Positions 43,301-51,683 of a DNA stretch of 64,000 nucleotides are shown here, one piece after another. This DNA is from Lepisosteus oculatus (lineage: Eukaryota; Chordata; Actinopteri; Semionotiformes; Lepisosteidae), in assembly GCF_040954835.1 (NCBI RefSeq), contig NC_090706.1, forward strand, positions 39,751,148 to 39,815,147, given 5' to 3'. The translations under genes and the position numbers were made by a program. The notes beneath the pieces were generated by a model. It had not been told where the DNA came from. It made no database searches and saw only the letters and a list, made by a program, of their open reading frames with translations. Positions within the stretch are counted from its first letter, which is position 1. Each line of letters starts with the position of its first letter.

Positions 43301-46300
43301 GGCTCTGAACACATCTTTCTCAACGCTGCAGCACGACAAAGCAAGCCCAGTAACAAGAAGAGGGCTGGTGGTTCAACCAGGAAAGCAGTTTCCCCAAAAC
43401 TTCACACTGTTTTTTTTCCCGTTTCAAAACTGCAGCTTTTCGGCCTTGAACAGATAAGACACTAAAGGGTCTGGATTCAAACACTCAGAATCCCACAAGG
43501 CCACAGCAGACTGGACCTCCTCAGAACCAGAGCACGAGAAACGAAGCTGTCCAGCCATGCCACTGAAGCCCATACCCCGGCTCTTTCCAGAAACCTCTGG
43601 GTGAGGTCCTGGGATCGACTGGCGACTGCACCCCAAATTATAGATGGGGTGAACGGCTCATCTAGCTTGTAACCATTCACAAAAATTCAAAATATGACAC
43701 TTCGTTGCTCCATAAGGTAAGGATTGAAGGTAAGGGCTTCTGTCAAGCAAAAGGCAATAAAAGGGTTTTAATGCAGTAATCGTTGTGATAGTCTACTCCC
43801 AGCGATAGAGGAGAAGGAAAGTGACATGTACTATGAACTTCTACAGTCCAATACTATGTTTCTACCACTGATATGGGACCAGACCCCTGTCTCTTAAGGA
43901 TGCTAAGGGGGTACTCCAGCTCTTGAGAAGATTTTCACAGCTCTCGGGTCACCGTGAGCACAGTATGGTTTGAAAAGCAGTGGCTACCGTCAGAACAGGT
44001 CTATTTTAAAAACAGCTGTGCTGCAGTTAATTAAACTTGGGGTATTTTAATTAACAAAGCCTTACTTAACAGAACGCAGTAACACAGCATTTGAGCATTT
44101 GCCCTGTTGTAAGCTCAGAAATAATGTTTTTTTGGCTACTCTTTACCACCACTGAGACCTGCCTCGGCACCACATGCAGGAAAAAAATGCCAAAAATATC
44201 TAGCTGTAGAAACGCTTTTAAAATTGTTTTATGTAATTTTTCACCTCGATATCTAGACCTGAGATTTAACATCAGTGCTGGAATGTTTCCACAGTGCGTC
44301 TTCATTTGCAGTGCTTGCAAGGCCAGCGGCGGCTACTGAGGATGATGTTAGAAAGCCAGTTAGGTCGCGGGTTCAAGGAAGGAAAAAAAAACACAGCAAA
44401 ACACATAAAACAATCAGCCACATGAAAGACACAAGATGGAAACACAAATCTGGCTTGCATAAAAGTGTGCACTTTCTAACTTTAATATTCTAAAAAGTGA
44501 CAAAAGTTATTTTTTCTTCAAAGTTAATCCAGCAAAGTAAATATGATCCTTGCAACAGCTGGATTGTCCAAATCCCAACACAGCAGAAAAGCAGCACGTG
44601 TGAAATGATGCTTTTCGCAACCTTGAGTCCAGAGGTAGCGGTTCTGAATTTCAGCTCTGTCACCAGCCCTTTCACACCCCTAGTCCTGGCACCCCAGCAG
44701 CGACCTGAAGCACCCTGGACCTCCCTTAAAGGGGAACTGCAGCGCTCTTTTTATATTTTGGGGTCAGAAAGAATCGGCATTGATGAGTGCATTTCAGACC
44801 ACAGTAAAAGCAAAACGTACAGGAACTAGTAAAACGTCCAATTCCCCATCACAAAACACACTAAATTCCCAGGTCTGTGCAGCGCCGCATGCTTCGATTC
44901 AGAACGAGGCCACAAAACGTCCAGCAAGGTGAAGTGGCCCTCTTACAACGTAAACAAGCAGGCTCGCGAGTACATCTCTTTTAATCCAAGAGAAACACTG
45001 CTCTCGACTTCGAAACGATTTTGCCGACGAACACTACCTACTTGTTAGCTCTGCACGCACATCACATCGGAACATTTCCGCGGCAAAGTGTCTGCTGCAC
45101 AACCTGTCCTTATCCGCTCCTACACCGCACTGCATTAGTCACCACGGAGACTAGCGAGCAGGACGGGCCGCTGCGCGTCACAGTTCTCGTGAACTCTCGC
45201 CCTCGCCCGCGGCGAGACCAGGGGGCTTGCGACAACGCGGAGACCATAACGCACTTTCACCAAGTTCACGACTGTGAGCTGAACTCGAAATCCGTAGGAA
45301 AAAAAAACCCCCGTCTAGACCGCCAACGAATTTACTTGGTCACCGAGATTTAATAACGGGTTCTGCGAAAACGGAGCTGCGGCTCCCCTTTCACTTGGTC
45401 ATTCAACTGCGGTTCCTTTTTTAGGGGGATGCAGGCCCGAGAGGGGGGTTCAGCCCTCAGCTCAGCGCGGACCCCGCTGTCCGGGGGAGAGCCGTGCGAT
45501 GCCTCAGTAACAGCGTGCCAGCTCCCTGCTGTCCGCACTCCCACCTCGCCGCTCGAGGAGCACCTCGATTTCTCGGGCACGCTACGAGCACGCGGCCCTA
45601 CGCCGCGAGACCACGGCGGACACGCGGCCCTCGGCCGGGCGCCAACACCACCGGGAAACTCCGAGACGACGCGCGGAACGCGCTCCGCCTGCCGAATCTA
45701 AGCTTGCCACCGGGAAAAGGACCCGGGATGCCCGAGGAGATCCGAGGCCGAGCGGGGAGAGGAAAGGTTTCAGCCACGCGCGCGGAAGGGAACGTTTGGG
45801 AGCGTGTAGTGCCGAGCCCCAGCGGACAGGGCTCCGAACGGGCGGCTTACAGCGTTCACACGCAGGACCGCGGGCCGCGCTTCCTGGGGGGCGGCCATCC
45901 CGTGCGCAGGCTCGCCCTTCGGCTCCGGCGCCCCCTCCTTCCGGGACGGAGCCTGGGGCGGCTCCAGGTCGCTGTCCCAGTCCTCGTCCCCGCTGTCCGA
46001 ATCGTCCATCGCGGCCTCGGCCGGGTCGCCGGGCGCCGGGTAGCACCCGGGCGGGCTCTTGACCGCGGCCTCACGGACCTCTCCGGGGGCGTCCCCGAGC
46101 ACGCGGCGGCCCACCAGGTCCCGCTCCCCGTCGCCCTTGACGACCTCCTCCTCCTCCTCCTCCTCCTCCTCTTCCTCCTCCTCCTCCTCCTCCTCCCCAG
46201 CGTCCAGGATCGCCTTGTCAAACAAAGTGGACTCGAAGTGCAGGTATCCGTTGGGGGCGGGGCGCGCCGGCCCCAGGCCGAGGCCGGAGGAGTAGGCCCC

Positions 46301-46639
46301 AGACTCCTCGCCGCCCGTCCCCGGGGGGCTCCGGGGGGCCGGGGGGGGGCCGCGCCCCTTGAAGCCCAGCTCGGCCCGGTTCACCATGGAGGCGAGGTGC
46401 TGGAGGCGGCGGAGCGGGCTGTACCGGGGGGGCGGGTCCTTCCGGTCGGACGCGGGCTCGCCGCTGGGTTTGCCGGCCGGGCCCGCAGACAGCTGCATGG
46501 CACGCGGCCCCTCTACTGCGGCCTCCGCCCCCTGCGCCCCTCCGCGGGGAGCGTGGGTGCCATCGGGAATCGGGAGCTCCGGTGCGCTGGGACGACACTC
46601 CAATGCATTCCTGCCTGCCAGCTCACATGACTGATTCAT
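21845..46639 (-). CDS. nsd1: NSD1, histone H3 lysine-36 methyltransferase (22 coding exons)
   Basis: NSD1 is a nuclear enzyme that mono- and dimethylates H3K36 using S-adenosylmethionine; its human loss causes Sotos syndrome. Twenty-two exons join in phase to 2100 residues (human about 2700). Order: N-terminal acidic region with a 17-Glu tract (149-165); PWWP1 (about 275-360, RRPWWPC); a long low-complexity centre with the conserved [16 protein letters not shown] and VPKKRWQ; PHD1-3 (about 1333-1540); PWWP2 (about 1543-1605); AWS with [12 protein letters not shown] (about 1674); SET (about 1726-1845) with [20 protein letters not shown] and ELTFNYN; post-[13 protein letters not shown]; and PHD/C5HCH (about 1898-1985). 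The tail after the last finger is only about 100 residues, against several hundred in human. The start ATG follows a tgcag acceptor and gives MNQSCEL, like human MDQTCEL. The gene spans 25 kb, far more compact than in human. Confidence 0.97.
22333..23481 (-). other. nsd1: NSD1 introns 21 and 20
   Basis: Intron 21 (22333-22593) contains a local duplication of a 'cccctctcctccaccccttc' phrase at about 22439-22525. Intron 20 (22796-23481) carries an L2-like 3' tail fragment near 22890-22945 ('gatgaaaggcgctatatgaa'). Exon 21 lies between them. Confidence 0.6.
22594..22795 (-). CDS. nsd1: NSD1 coding exon 21 (start of C-terminal PHD)
   Basis: This encodes [15 protein letters not shown] to [13 protein letters not shown], with [20 protein letters not shown], the fourth PHD finger. 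The acceptor is ccccag and the donor gtaacg, phase 1. Confidence 0.96.
23482..23588 (-). CDS. nsd1: NSD1 coding exon 20 (end of SET, post-SET)
   Basis: This encodes [20 protein letters not shown] and [15 protein letters not shown]: the catalytic Tyr motif FNYN and the post-SET zinc cysteines. The acceptor is ggcag and the donor gtgagc, phase 0. Confidence 0.97.
23952..24038. repeat. Heptamer tandem array (CTGCACA)n
   Basis: About 12 perfect copies of a 7-bp unit lie in the NSD1 intron between exons 19 and 20, starting 54 bp past the exon 19 donor. Since 7 is not a multiple of three, the array reads open in several frames on both strands; none is a gene. Confidence 0.95.
24093..24234 (-). CDS. 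nsd1: NSD1 coding exon 19 (SET catalytic core)
   Basis: This encodes [40 protein letters not shown] and [12 protein letters not shown] is the cofactor-binding motif; human has NHCC. A heptamer repeat array starts 54 bp beyond the donor (gtgagt, phase 1). Confidence 0.97.
24235..25028 (-). other. nsd1: NSD1 intron 18
   Basis: A (CT)n run lies at about 24355-24380. No other repeat or exon-like segment is recognised. Confidence 0.6.
25029..25145 (-). CDS. nsd1: NSD1 coding exon 18 (SET)
   Basis: This encodes [20 protein letters not shown] to NFYMLTLDK, the SET-N and SET-I segments, nearly identical to human. The acceptor is gtgcag and the donor gtgagg, phase 0. Confidence 0.97.
25146..25697 (-). 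other. nsd1: NSD1 intron 17
   Basis: This is unremarkable apart from C-runs near 25363-25375 and 25674-25685. Confidence 0.6.
25698..25967 (-). CDS. nsd1: NSD1 coding exon 17 (AWS and start of SET)
   Basis: This encodes [20 protein letters not shown], the AWS zinc cluster ([36 protein letters not shown]) and the first SET strand with GRGWGLRC, where the cofactor binds. The acceptor is ctgcag and the donor gtacgg, phase 0. Confidence 0.97.
26090..26202 (-). CDS. nsd1: NSD1 coding exon 16
   Basis: This encodes [20 protein letters not shown] and [18 protein letters not shown], a charged, probably helical linker between PWWP2 and AWS. The acceptor is ctacag and the donor gtatgc, phase 0. Confidence 0.95.
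26285..26490 (-). CDS. nsd1: NSD1 coding exon 15 (PWWP2)
   Basis: This encodes [36 protein letters not shown] and the [18 protein letters not shown] region, the core of the second PWWP domain. The acceptor follows a long T tract; the donor is gtacca, phase 1. Confidence 0.96.
26818..26930 (-). repeat. Dispersed repeat fragment in NSD1 intron 14
   Basis: The phrases 'cagatcaattagaaaacc', 'ggggctgaatgacctcttc' and 'cttatgttcttgtg' mark a copy of the repeat also seen at 8.7, 19.4 and 40.3 kb, here in the opposite orientation to the 19.4 kb copy. Confidence 0.55.
26991..27147 (-). CDS. nsd1: NSD1 coding exon 14 (PHD3, start of PWWP2)
   Basis: This encodes [40 protein letters not shown] and KVGRYR. 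PHD3 ends here and the second PWWP begins. The donor is gtcagg, phase 2, splitting the Arg before WWP. Confidence 0.96.
27148..27663 (-). other. nsd1: NSD1 intron 13
   Basis: No repeat or RNA is recognised. A G-run on the plus strand at 27647-27658 lies close to the exon 13 donor. Confidence 0.6.
27664..27843 (-). CDS. nsd1: NSD1 coding exon 13 (PHD2/3 linker)
   Basis: This encodes [20 protein letters not shown] to [13 protein letters not shown], matching human [20 protein letters not shown]. It ends at the start of PHD3. The acceptor is ctgcag and the donor gtcagc, phase 1. Confidence 0.96.
27844..28265 (-). other. nsd1: NSD1 intron 12
   Basis: No feature is recognised in this 0.42 kb intron. 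Confidence 0.6.
28266..28466 (-). CDS. nsd1: NSD1 coding exon 12 (PHD2)
   Basis: This encodes [20 protein letters not shown] to [13 protein letters not shown], the second PHD finger, with CGKFYHGEC and [12 protein letters not shown]. The acceptor is ttgcag and the donor gtgggt, phase 1. Confidence 0.96.
28563..28686 (-). CDS. nsd1: NSD1 coding exon 11 (PHD1)
   Basis: This encodes [20 protein letters not shown] and [19 protein letters not shown], a PHD zinc finger with the Cys4-His-Cys3 pattern nearly identical to human PHD1. The donor is gtcagt, phase 1. Confidence 0.96.
28940..29077 (-). CDS. nsd1: NSD1 coding exon 10
   Basis: This encodes [13 protein letters not shown] to [15 protein letters not shown]. 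The end matches human ERGGGAALKENVCQ and carries the first zinc-ligand cysteine region of PHD1. The acceptor is cctcag and the donor gtgaga, phase 0. Confidence 0.93.
29078..29934 (-). other. nsd1: NSD1 intron 9
   Basis: No feature is recognised in this 0.86 kb intron. Confidence 0.6.
29935..30104 (-). CDS. nsd1: NSD1 coding exon 9
   Basis: This encodes a low-complexity linker ([15 protein letters not shown] to [12 protein letters not shown]) before the PHD cluster. Phase 1 in and phase 0 out, with ccgcag and gtgagt, join it to exons 8 and 10. Conservation is low; identification rests on frame continuity. Confidence 0.82.
30353..30413 (-). CDS. nsd1: NSD1 coding exon 8 (short)
   Basis: This 61-base exon encodes [20 protein letters not shown]. 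The acceptor (ttcgtag) and donor (gtgagt) fit phase 0 in and phase 1 out. Similarity to human is weak, so it rests mainly on position and phase. Confidence 0.8.
30414..32184 (-). other. nsd1: NSD1 intron 7
   Basis: This 1.77 kb intron has no clear repeat and no additional exon with NSD1 similarity. Human NSD1 has a longer variable segment at this point, so an unrecognised exon is possible but not supported. Confidence 0.55.
32185..32306 (-). CDS. nsd1: NSD1 coding exon 7
   Basis: This encodes [20 protein letters not shown] and [15 protein letters not shown], matching human ESKRQRKPTKKLLESNDL. It is basic and probably nuclear-localising. The acceptor is gtttag and the donor gtacct, phase 0. 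Confidence 0.94.
32307..33081 (-). other. nsd1: NSD1 intron 6
   Basis: This intron is AT-rich and no feature is recognised in it. Confidence 0.6.
33082..33394 (-). CDS. nsd1: NSD1 coding exon 6 (proline-rich)
   Basis: This encodes residues 1065-1169. It is strikingly proline-rich with repeated PPPE/PPPD blocks ([31 protein letters not shown]). It corresponds in position to the variable segment between the two RKP-rich motifs in human. The acceptor is ctctag and the donor gtacga, phase 1. Confidence 0.9.
33395..34563 (-). other. nsd1: NSD1 intron 5
   Basis: A repeat-like segment at about 33540-33660 begins 'attctccaaccctggtccta', resembling the end of the 19.2 kb inverted-repeat element. A weaker echo lies near 34040-34070. 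Otherwise nothing is recognised. Confidence 0.5.
34564..34676 (-). CDS. nsd1: NSD1 coding exon 5
   Basis: This encodes [20 protein letters not shown] and [11 protein letters not shown], closely matching human [20 protein letters not shown]. The motif recurs in divergent form in exon 7. The donor is gtagca, phase 0. Confidence 0.94.
34677..35056 (-). other. nsd1: NSD1 intron 4
   Basis: No feature is recognised in this 0.38 kb intron. Confidence 0.6.
35057..37031 (-). CDS. nsd1: NSD1 coding exon 4 (large central exon)
   Basis: This 1975-base exon encodes residues 369-1027. It corresponds to the large exon 5 of human NSD1 but is shorter. Most of it is G+C-rich, low-complexity and poorly conserved. 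Recognisable islands are [18 protein letters not shown] (human ILSKWEASVGLAE), [26 protein letters not shown] and VAPKKRWQ. Basic, Lys/Arg/Pro-rich clusters suggest nuclear localisation. The acceptor is gtctag and the donor gtaagg, phase 1. Confidence 0.93.
37310..37452. repeat. Fold-back (palindromic) element, complete copy
   Basis: The left arm ('aaaggtttatcccacgctg', 'aaaggaaaagagacaac') is mirrored by the right arm ('gttgcgtctcttttc', 'cagcgtggaataaaccttca') around a 'ggagccttcttcaggc' loop. The whole could fold into a hairpin of about 60-bp imperfect arms. No open frame is present. It lies in NSD1 intron 3. Confidence 0.8.
38268..38566. repeat. CAGCAC-type hexamer array
   Basis: About 300 bp of CAGCAC units interspersed with CAGGCC and CAGCCC variants lie in NSD1 intron 3, about 160 bp from exon 3. 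The array is open in several frames on both strands because 6 is a multiple of three. It has no coding support. Confidence 0.95.
38729..38901 (-). CDS. nsd1: NSD1 coding exon 3 (PWWP1, second half)
   Basis: This encodes [22 protein letters not shown] and [16 protein letters not shown], matching the human PYRQYYVEAFGDPSERAWVAG stretch. The acceptor is cccgcag and the donor gtaacg, phase 0. Confidence 0.95.
38902..39916 (-). other. nsd1: NSD1 intron 2
   Basis: The phrases 'catccacttgctaactgctt' and 'ggtcagggctgcaggggag' at about 39585-39660 resemble a common fish interspersed repeat. The remainder is unremarkable. Confidence 0.5.
39917..40058 (-). CDS. nsd1: NSD1 coding exon 2 (PWWP1, first half)
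   Basis: This encodes [20 protein letters not shown] to FRMK, including [13 protein letters not shown], the PWWP core that binds methylated H3K36 nucleosomes. Two CTGCAG acceptors lie 8 bp apart; only the upstream one (exon edge 40058) keeps phase 0 with exon 1. The donor is gtaggg, phase 1. Confidence 0.95.
40059..45850 (-). other. nsd1: NSD1 intron 1 (between coding exons 1 and 2)
   Basis: This is the largest NSD1 intron in the window, 5.8 kb. It contains a dispersed repeat fragment near 40280-40380 ('cagatcaattagctactcgg') and G-runs near 41000 and 43098. The last kilobase before exon 1 is CpG-rich. No exon with similarity to NSD1 is seen. Confidence 0.65.
45851..46639 (-). CDS. nsd1: NSD1 coding exon 1 (N-terminus)
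   Basis: This encodes residues 1-263, starting [11 protein letters not shown]. It contains [14 protein letters not shown] (human PLRRLQDLASMIN), GYLHFES, a run of 17 glutamates at 46145-46195 and an acidic [13 protein letters not shown] patch. The exon begins at 46656 after a tgcag acceptor, leaving 17 untranslated bases. The donor is gtaagc, phase 0. Confidence 0.93.
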
Positions 46640-46656
46640 AGTGTCATGACTGCACC

Positions 46657-48175
46657 CTGCAACACACGGACACACACACGTGACGGTCAGCACGGGCGCG
46701 CAGGGAAACCTCCCCGGCTGCGAACAGCGCACACAACCGTCCGGGGGAAGATGTGCTGAATTTTAAAGAGGAAAAAAAAACATTTAATTCTTGATTTTTT
46801 TAAAAAAAAAAAAAACAAGGGGTTACACAGTTCCTAATTTTTAACTCCTTGCGACAGCTCAGTGAAAAACTTAAAAAAGTGGTGGGGTGTGGAGGTTGTT
46901 GGGGGCAAAGCGGAAAAAAACACAATTTCAGTTTTTGAAACATTTGAACTTCGCAACAATGTGGCTGCAGATGTATTCTCCCCGGTCCTTTCAAAAAAAA
47001 AAACCCCACTGTAACTATTCACTTCGCATAGATAAGTCTTCCTGGCGGGTTCGTGTCCATCTGGGCGATTTAACAGGAGTGCAATTCGCAGCAATTCTCT
47101 TAAAAATAATTTTCTCTGACAACGGCCTTTGAAGAAAAGCACGTTACGCCTCGCCTGCTGGTCACGTCATTTAACAGCATAGCGTCTGTAGGTTCGTGGT
47201 TCTGACGCACTGTCCCCTCGCTACAAAGTTGACGGCTTTCCGTGAAGCATCTTTAGAAAAAAAAAAATGTTCGGGTAAAAAAAAAAATGACACCTCTGCA
47301 AAATATGTCAGTGCTACATTCGGCATCACGATGTCCGAGGCCAGAGACTCCGTCCCTGCCATCAACACTAGTTCACACATAACATGCAGACATACGCACC
47401 GACAGATACACACACACACGGAAAATCCCGATAGGTTTAAAACATCGAAAATCGCCGGAGCTCAAAAAATCCACTGAAATCTTACCATTCAGATCTCGGA
47501 CACAACAAAACCAGTTGAAACCCCTTCAAATTTGGACCTATAACGTGACTTTTTTCCAATTTGTGAAAGCGGATCTTCAAAATCCCAGCGCCAGAGCTAG
47601 GCCCGTAGCCTGTTCTCATAATTTTCACTTTACCACTTCACCGGCGGCCCCTTCAGGAAAATAAATAACTGCTCTCTCTCTCTCTCTTCTCCTCTGATGG
47701 ACCAAAAATCAAATCCTTACATTTCTGGCGCTGCATTTAAGTGCCGAGAAGTTCGTGCTACCTGGTCTGCCTAGCGTGTTGCTATTTCGTTTTTAATAAA
47801 TGATGATTGTTTCTTGCAGCCGACCTGCCCCTGGTTATATTAATACAAGCCCCGGCTGTGTCTGTCTCGATCTCTGAGCAACCAATCGGCACGGCCACCC
47901 ATCCCCCCAGCCTCTACACCAGGATACTGAGCTGACTACAGTGCACTACCACTCCAGAAAAGAGCGAGAAATCACCATTTCGCTCCAAGACGCGTCGGGA
48001 GAGACGGACTGAGCAAACACGCCACGTCCCGTGCACCCCCCACGAATGCCTCTTGACGGTCGTTTCCTTAAAAACAGGCACAAAACGTGCCCCCCCCAGG
48101 TACTACCTCCCCCCCCCCTCCTCGGAGTACTTTACTAGTCATAGCGCGCCATTTGTCCCTCTTTTTCCCTACAAG
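46657..48175 (-). other. nsd1: Probable NSD1 5' intron
   Basis: A tgcag acceptor bounds coding exon 1 at 46656/46657, so at least one upstream non-coding exon is implied. The sequence includes a CT-rich microsatellite at about 47672-47690. Nothing coding is recognised. Confidence 0.55.
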
Positions 48176-48195
48176 GGCGTCACTTCCTCCATCTT
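48176..48195 (-). promoter_or_regulatory. nsd1: Candidate NSD1 core promoter motifs (YY1, ETS, ATF-like)
   Basis: On the minus strand, AAGATGGA, GGAAGTG and TGACGCC lie next to one another within 20 bp. YY1, ETS and CRE/ATF-like sites packed in this way are common at TATA-less housekeeping promoters. A second AAATGGCGC lies just downstream (near 48150). Position about 1.5 kb upstream of coding exon 1 fits NSD1. No transcript evidence is available here. Confidence 0.4.
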
Positions 48196-51100
48196 AGGTT
48201 ACAAGTAATGATAAGAATATTTTAAAAGACCCCCCCCCCCCCCGCGCCAACACCACCACCACCAACCCCCCCAGCTCGATAAGTTCGGAAATGTACCAGG
48301 AAACCGGATGGCTCTCGTCGGGTTTTTTTTGGCGAGCTCGGCATGCCCGTCAGTGGCTTTAGTCAGTCCTTCCCCTCAGTGAGAGCCTTTCAAAATGGAG
48401 TCTCTTGCCTGCTGGAAGTTTCACACGAGCCGGGCAGGCCATAAAGTGTTAAAAGCATGTCGATAAAAGTACAGATTATTAAGAGCGTTGCGGTGGGTCA
48501 CTGTCGCGCAAGGCTGCACGGCAGAGGTGGGGGGTGGGAAAGGAGCCGAACGATTCCCCTTGCAAGCGCGGTCTTTCCTGCGCTGAAGCCCTCTCCATCC
48601 GACAGAAAATGACGACACGTATTCGGATAATTTTATTCTTACAAACGTGTGCTGGGGGGGAAAATAGATCACTCATATGAAGAGGCAACGCAGATCATCT
48701 TGGTTCCCGTTCATAGCAGGGACAAGCGGGGGGCGCGCTTGCTGACTTTTTTCGGGTTTACTGTATTTCTCCCTAGCACATGGCCTCTTTATTCTTATTT
48801 TTGAGATATACGAGCACTGTTCGCTCGGGTCCTGCGCGCACGTCACGTCTGAGCGCTCGGGGCGGGGGGGGGCGGAAACGCACAGGACGCCCCGCACAGA
48901 GATGACAGAGGGGGTAAAGGCATTTTGGTTCTTGCCCAAAACGACCAGTGCAACGTGGACGCGACTGTCCCGTGAGATAAACCCAGAAGGAGTGAAAGGG
49001 TTTAAAACACGCACCCATTTACAGCCGTGTCATTAAACGCCTCCCGTGTCTTTCCTCAAAACACGCAGCCACCTAGAGGCGGCGAGACGCGCATCTGCCC
49101 CTGTTACGAATTGAAACGCACCACGACGTGCCCTAAGCCGGAGGAGAGACGCGTTTTAAACGCTGCCTTTATTGGGACGGGGGGGGGGTGGACCAGCTCT
49201 CGCGGCCGTGCCGACCGTGAAACCAGACATTTTGCTGCCCACGGGCACGCGGCGGTGCTCAGGCGCCCCGTGCCGCCGTCCCGCCCGTGGGCTGCGCAGC
49301 GCGAGAGCAGCCGCTGACAGGCCTGCGCGCACGCTCACACGGCGCCCCGACACGGACCTGAATTTAAAAAAAAAAAATTAATAATCTTTTTCTTATGTAT
49401 CTGGACCGTGCATTTTTTCACAAGCAGGAAGCATAAATCACTGTCGCCCGCATTCAAGCCTTTTACAGAAGCGGGGCTCGGTTAGCAACACCCACCGCAC
49501 AGAATAAGCGTGGTAGTGCATACAAGTACATCGCAAGAGCAATAGTTTCTTACGTTCCGTGTCTTATACGTACGTATCATATACGGTGTGCGTGTTGTTT
49601 TTAACAGACGCATGGGTTATATTAATGCATACGTTCCCAATTTCAGGAGTTGCAGCTCCGCAATAGTTGTCCAATCAGCGCCGAGGTCAGACATGTTGGA
49701 AACAGAAGGACAATAGCGAGACTGAAGACGAAAGCACCTTGACAAAAGACAACAGCCTTTTCCTTGACAATACTCACAGTGCCACACAAATCACACTTCC
49801 GCTGCTGGTACCGTTCAGGTAGTGATGGCGTTTACACAGCAAGAGGCGCATTCCCCTCATTGCAGGGATGTTAACAATCGCCGATTAAAACGATAGGAAG
49901 TGCCCTTTATTCTCCCTCAACGTAAGGCATGCCACATTTAAACCATAATAATGGCACTGGCGTTTGCAAATGATGTTCTTTAGGTCCAAACCCTATTATC
50001 GAAGTTTTATGACGTCATAACACAAACGTTAGTTATGTTTAAAACCAGAAACGCATTCACTGTCACTCCTGTTCCAGCCCTGCTCCGGTTATTTGGTCTG
50101 TTTTAATGCGACAATTTCAGCATGGTTATCTTTCAGTACGTCACTATTAAATTCATAACGCCTGCGGACACTGGATAACAAGTTGCAAGTTAATCCTTTT
50201 TTAAAAACTAATTTTTGGATTAAATTAGATATTGTTCCACAACTGCATTTTGAAAGCAGCAGTATCCCATTAGAAAGATCAGAGGGTTAAGAATACAAAA
50301 TAAAGGGTTTTAATTGGGTTACAATCCTTAAACCTGATGTGGAGAAACATCAGTCTCATGTGCTGCCCCAGACATATGACACACTGCAAGTAACTGGTTA
50401 GCAGCAGAGTCTCTGGAGTGGGCTGAGGCTCTCTGCGTTTGTGATCACAGGCGCATCCAAGCCTTGGCACGTCTATCCAGGCTGGCCCAGGAGATCACGC
50501 CACAGGGTCTGGGTGGAAAAAGAGGCCGAATCTCTTCAGCACGTCCCCCCCCACCAGCCTAGACCTGGGCCAGGAGCAGGATTCCAGGGGTCTGCCTGGG
50601 ATTCTGTCCACAAGCGGGTCTAGGACCGGAACAGCACGTGCTTCCTGGTGTTGGAGCGCCCCTCCGGTCCGCGGAGCTGTGCGCTTAGGAAAGACACAGG
50701 CGACCACCCAGACAACGCCCCCCCCCCGCGCTGCTGCCCCAGTGATGCAGACAGGACACGGAGGATCGGCTGGAAAGGCAACCTCTTGTCTGGAGGTCTG
50801 CGTGTGACACAGCCCCTCTGGACTGGGGGAGGAGAGCCCTGCCAGCGCCGGACAGAATCCCCCCCAACCCCCCTGGGCGGCCGCTGGCGGGAGAGTGGGC
50901 ACTGGGTCAGGCCAGCGGCCAGCAGGTCAGCCCTCGTCCAGTCTCCACCACCCTGGGCCCACGTGCCCACTGTAAAGGCAATCGGACTGGATCTCTAAAG
51001 CCTCTGGAAAAGAAAACACTTCTCAGGCTCTTTCACCAGCCACACTGTGGACAGCAACACTGCCTTTGGTGGGAAGTGGGTTCTCAGTTGCTATGTGCTC

Positions 51101-51532
51101 AAGTCTTCCGGCTGCTATGGTGATCTTACCCAACATCGGCTGTGTACATGGGCTGTCCGCTGCCTCTGCTTGGGATGTGTGCTATCACAGTGAGCTGCAG
51201 GGGTCTGCACCTGCAATCAGCAGCGCTCTGTGACAGCAGGCTTTGGCCCGTCTGAGTGATGCCTTCCCTGTCCTTTTTGTTTTTGCACCTGGTGCCTGTC
51301 ATCTCTACCGCTGTCTCGCCCACAGGAGAATATTCGAGGCTCCCCTCTCGCCTGGAACACACCTGGCTTTGCTATCAAGTGTCCACCCCACTCAGGTGGA
51401 AACAGAAAACTGACACTGTGACAGACAGTCTCGTCTTTTCTGTGTGCAGCCTCACGTGGTAAAAAAAAAAAGCCACCGTACATCAACATGTCTGCTCTGT
51501 GCATGAGTAAGTGAGCGCACTCGTTTACTTAC
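48196..51532. other. Non-coding stretch upstream of NSD1
   Basis: A CpG- and G-rich block spans about 48820-49350. The rest shows no recognised gene, RNA or repeat. Confidence 0.45.
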
Positions 51533-51683
51533 AAGACTTGGCAATCTCTTCTCTTCTGCTCGCGGGAGAGAGCGCAGCTTTTTCACAGTGCTCGTCATTC
51601 AGGAACTGGGCCGACTCTCGCCTCTCCTCGACCGGCCTGCCTACTTCCAGCCGGATTATTAACAAACCTCCCCTTCCTATTGG
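51533..51683 (-). promoter_or_regulatory. Candidate 5' non-coding exon with CCAAT box
   Basis: On the minus strand a CCAAT box (complement at 51679-51683, in 'gggccaatagg') is followed about 150 bp later by a strong donor, CTT followed by gtaagt (51532-51527). This has the layout of a first exon. It could be an alternative NSD1 first exon, or belong to an unrelated non-coding transcript. Confidence 0.35.
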
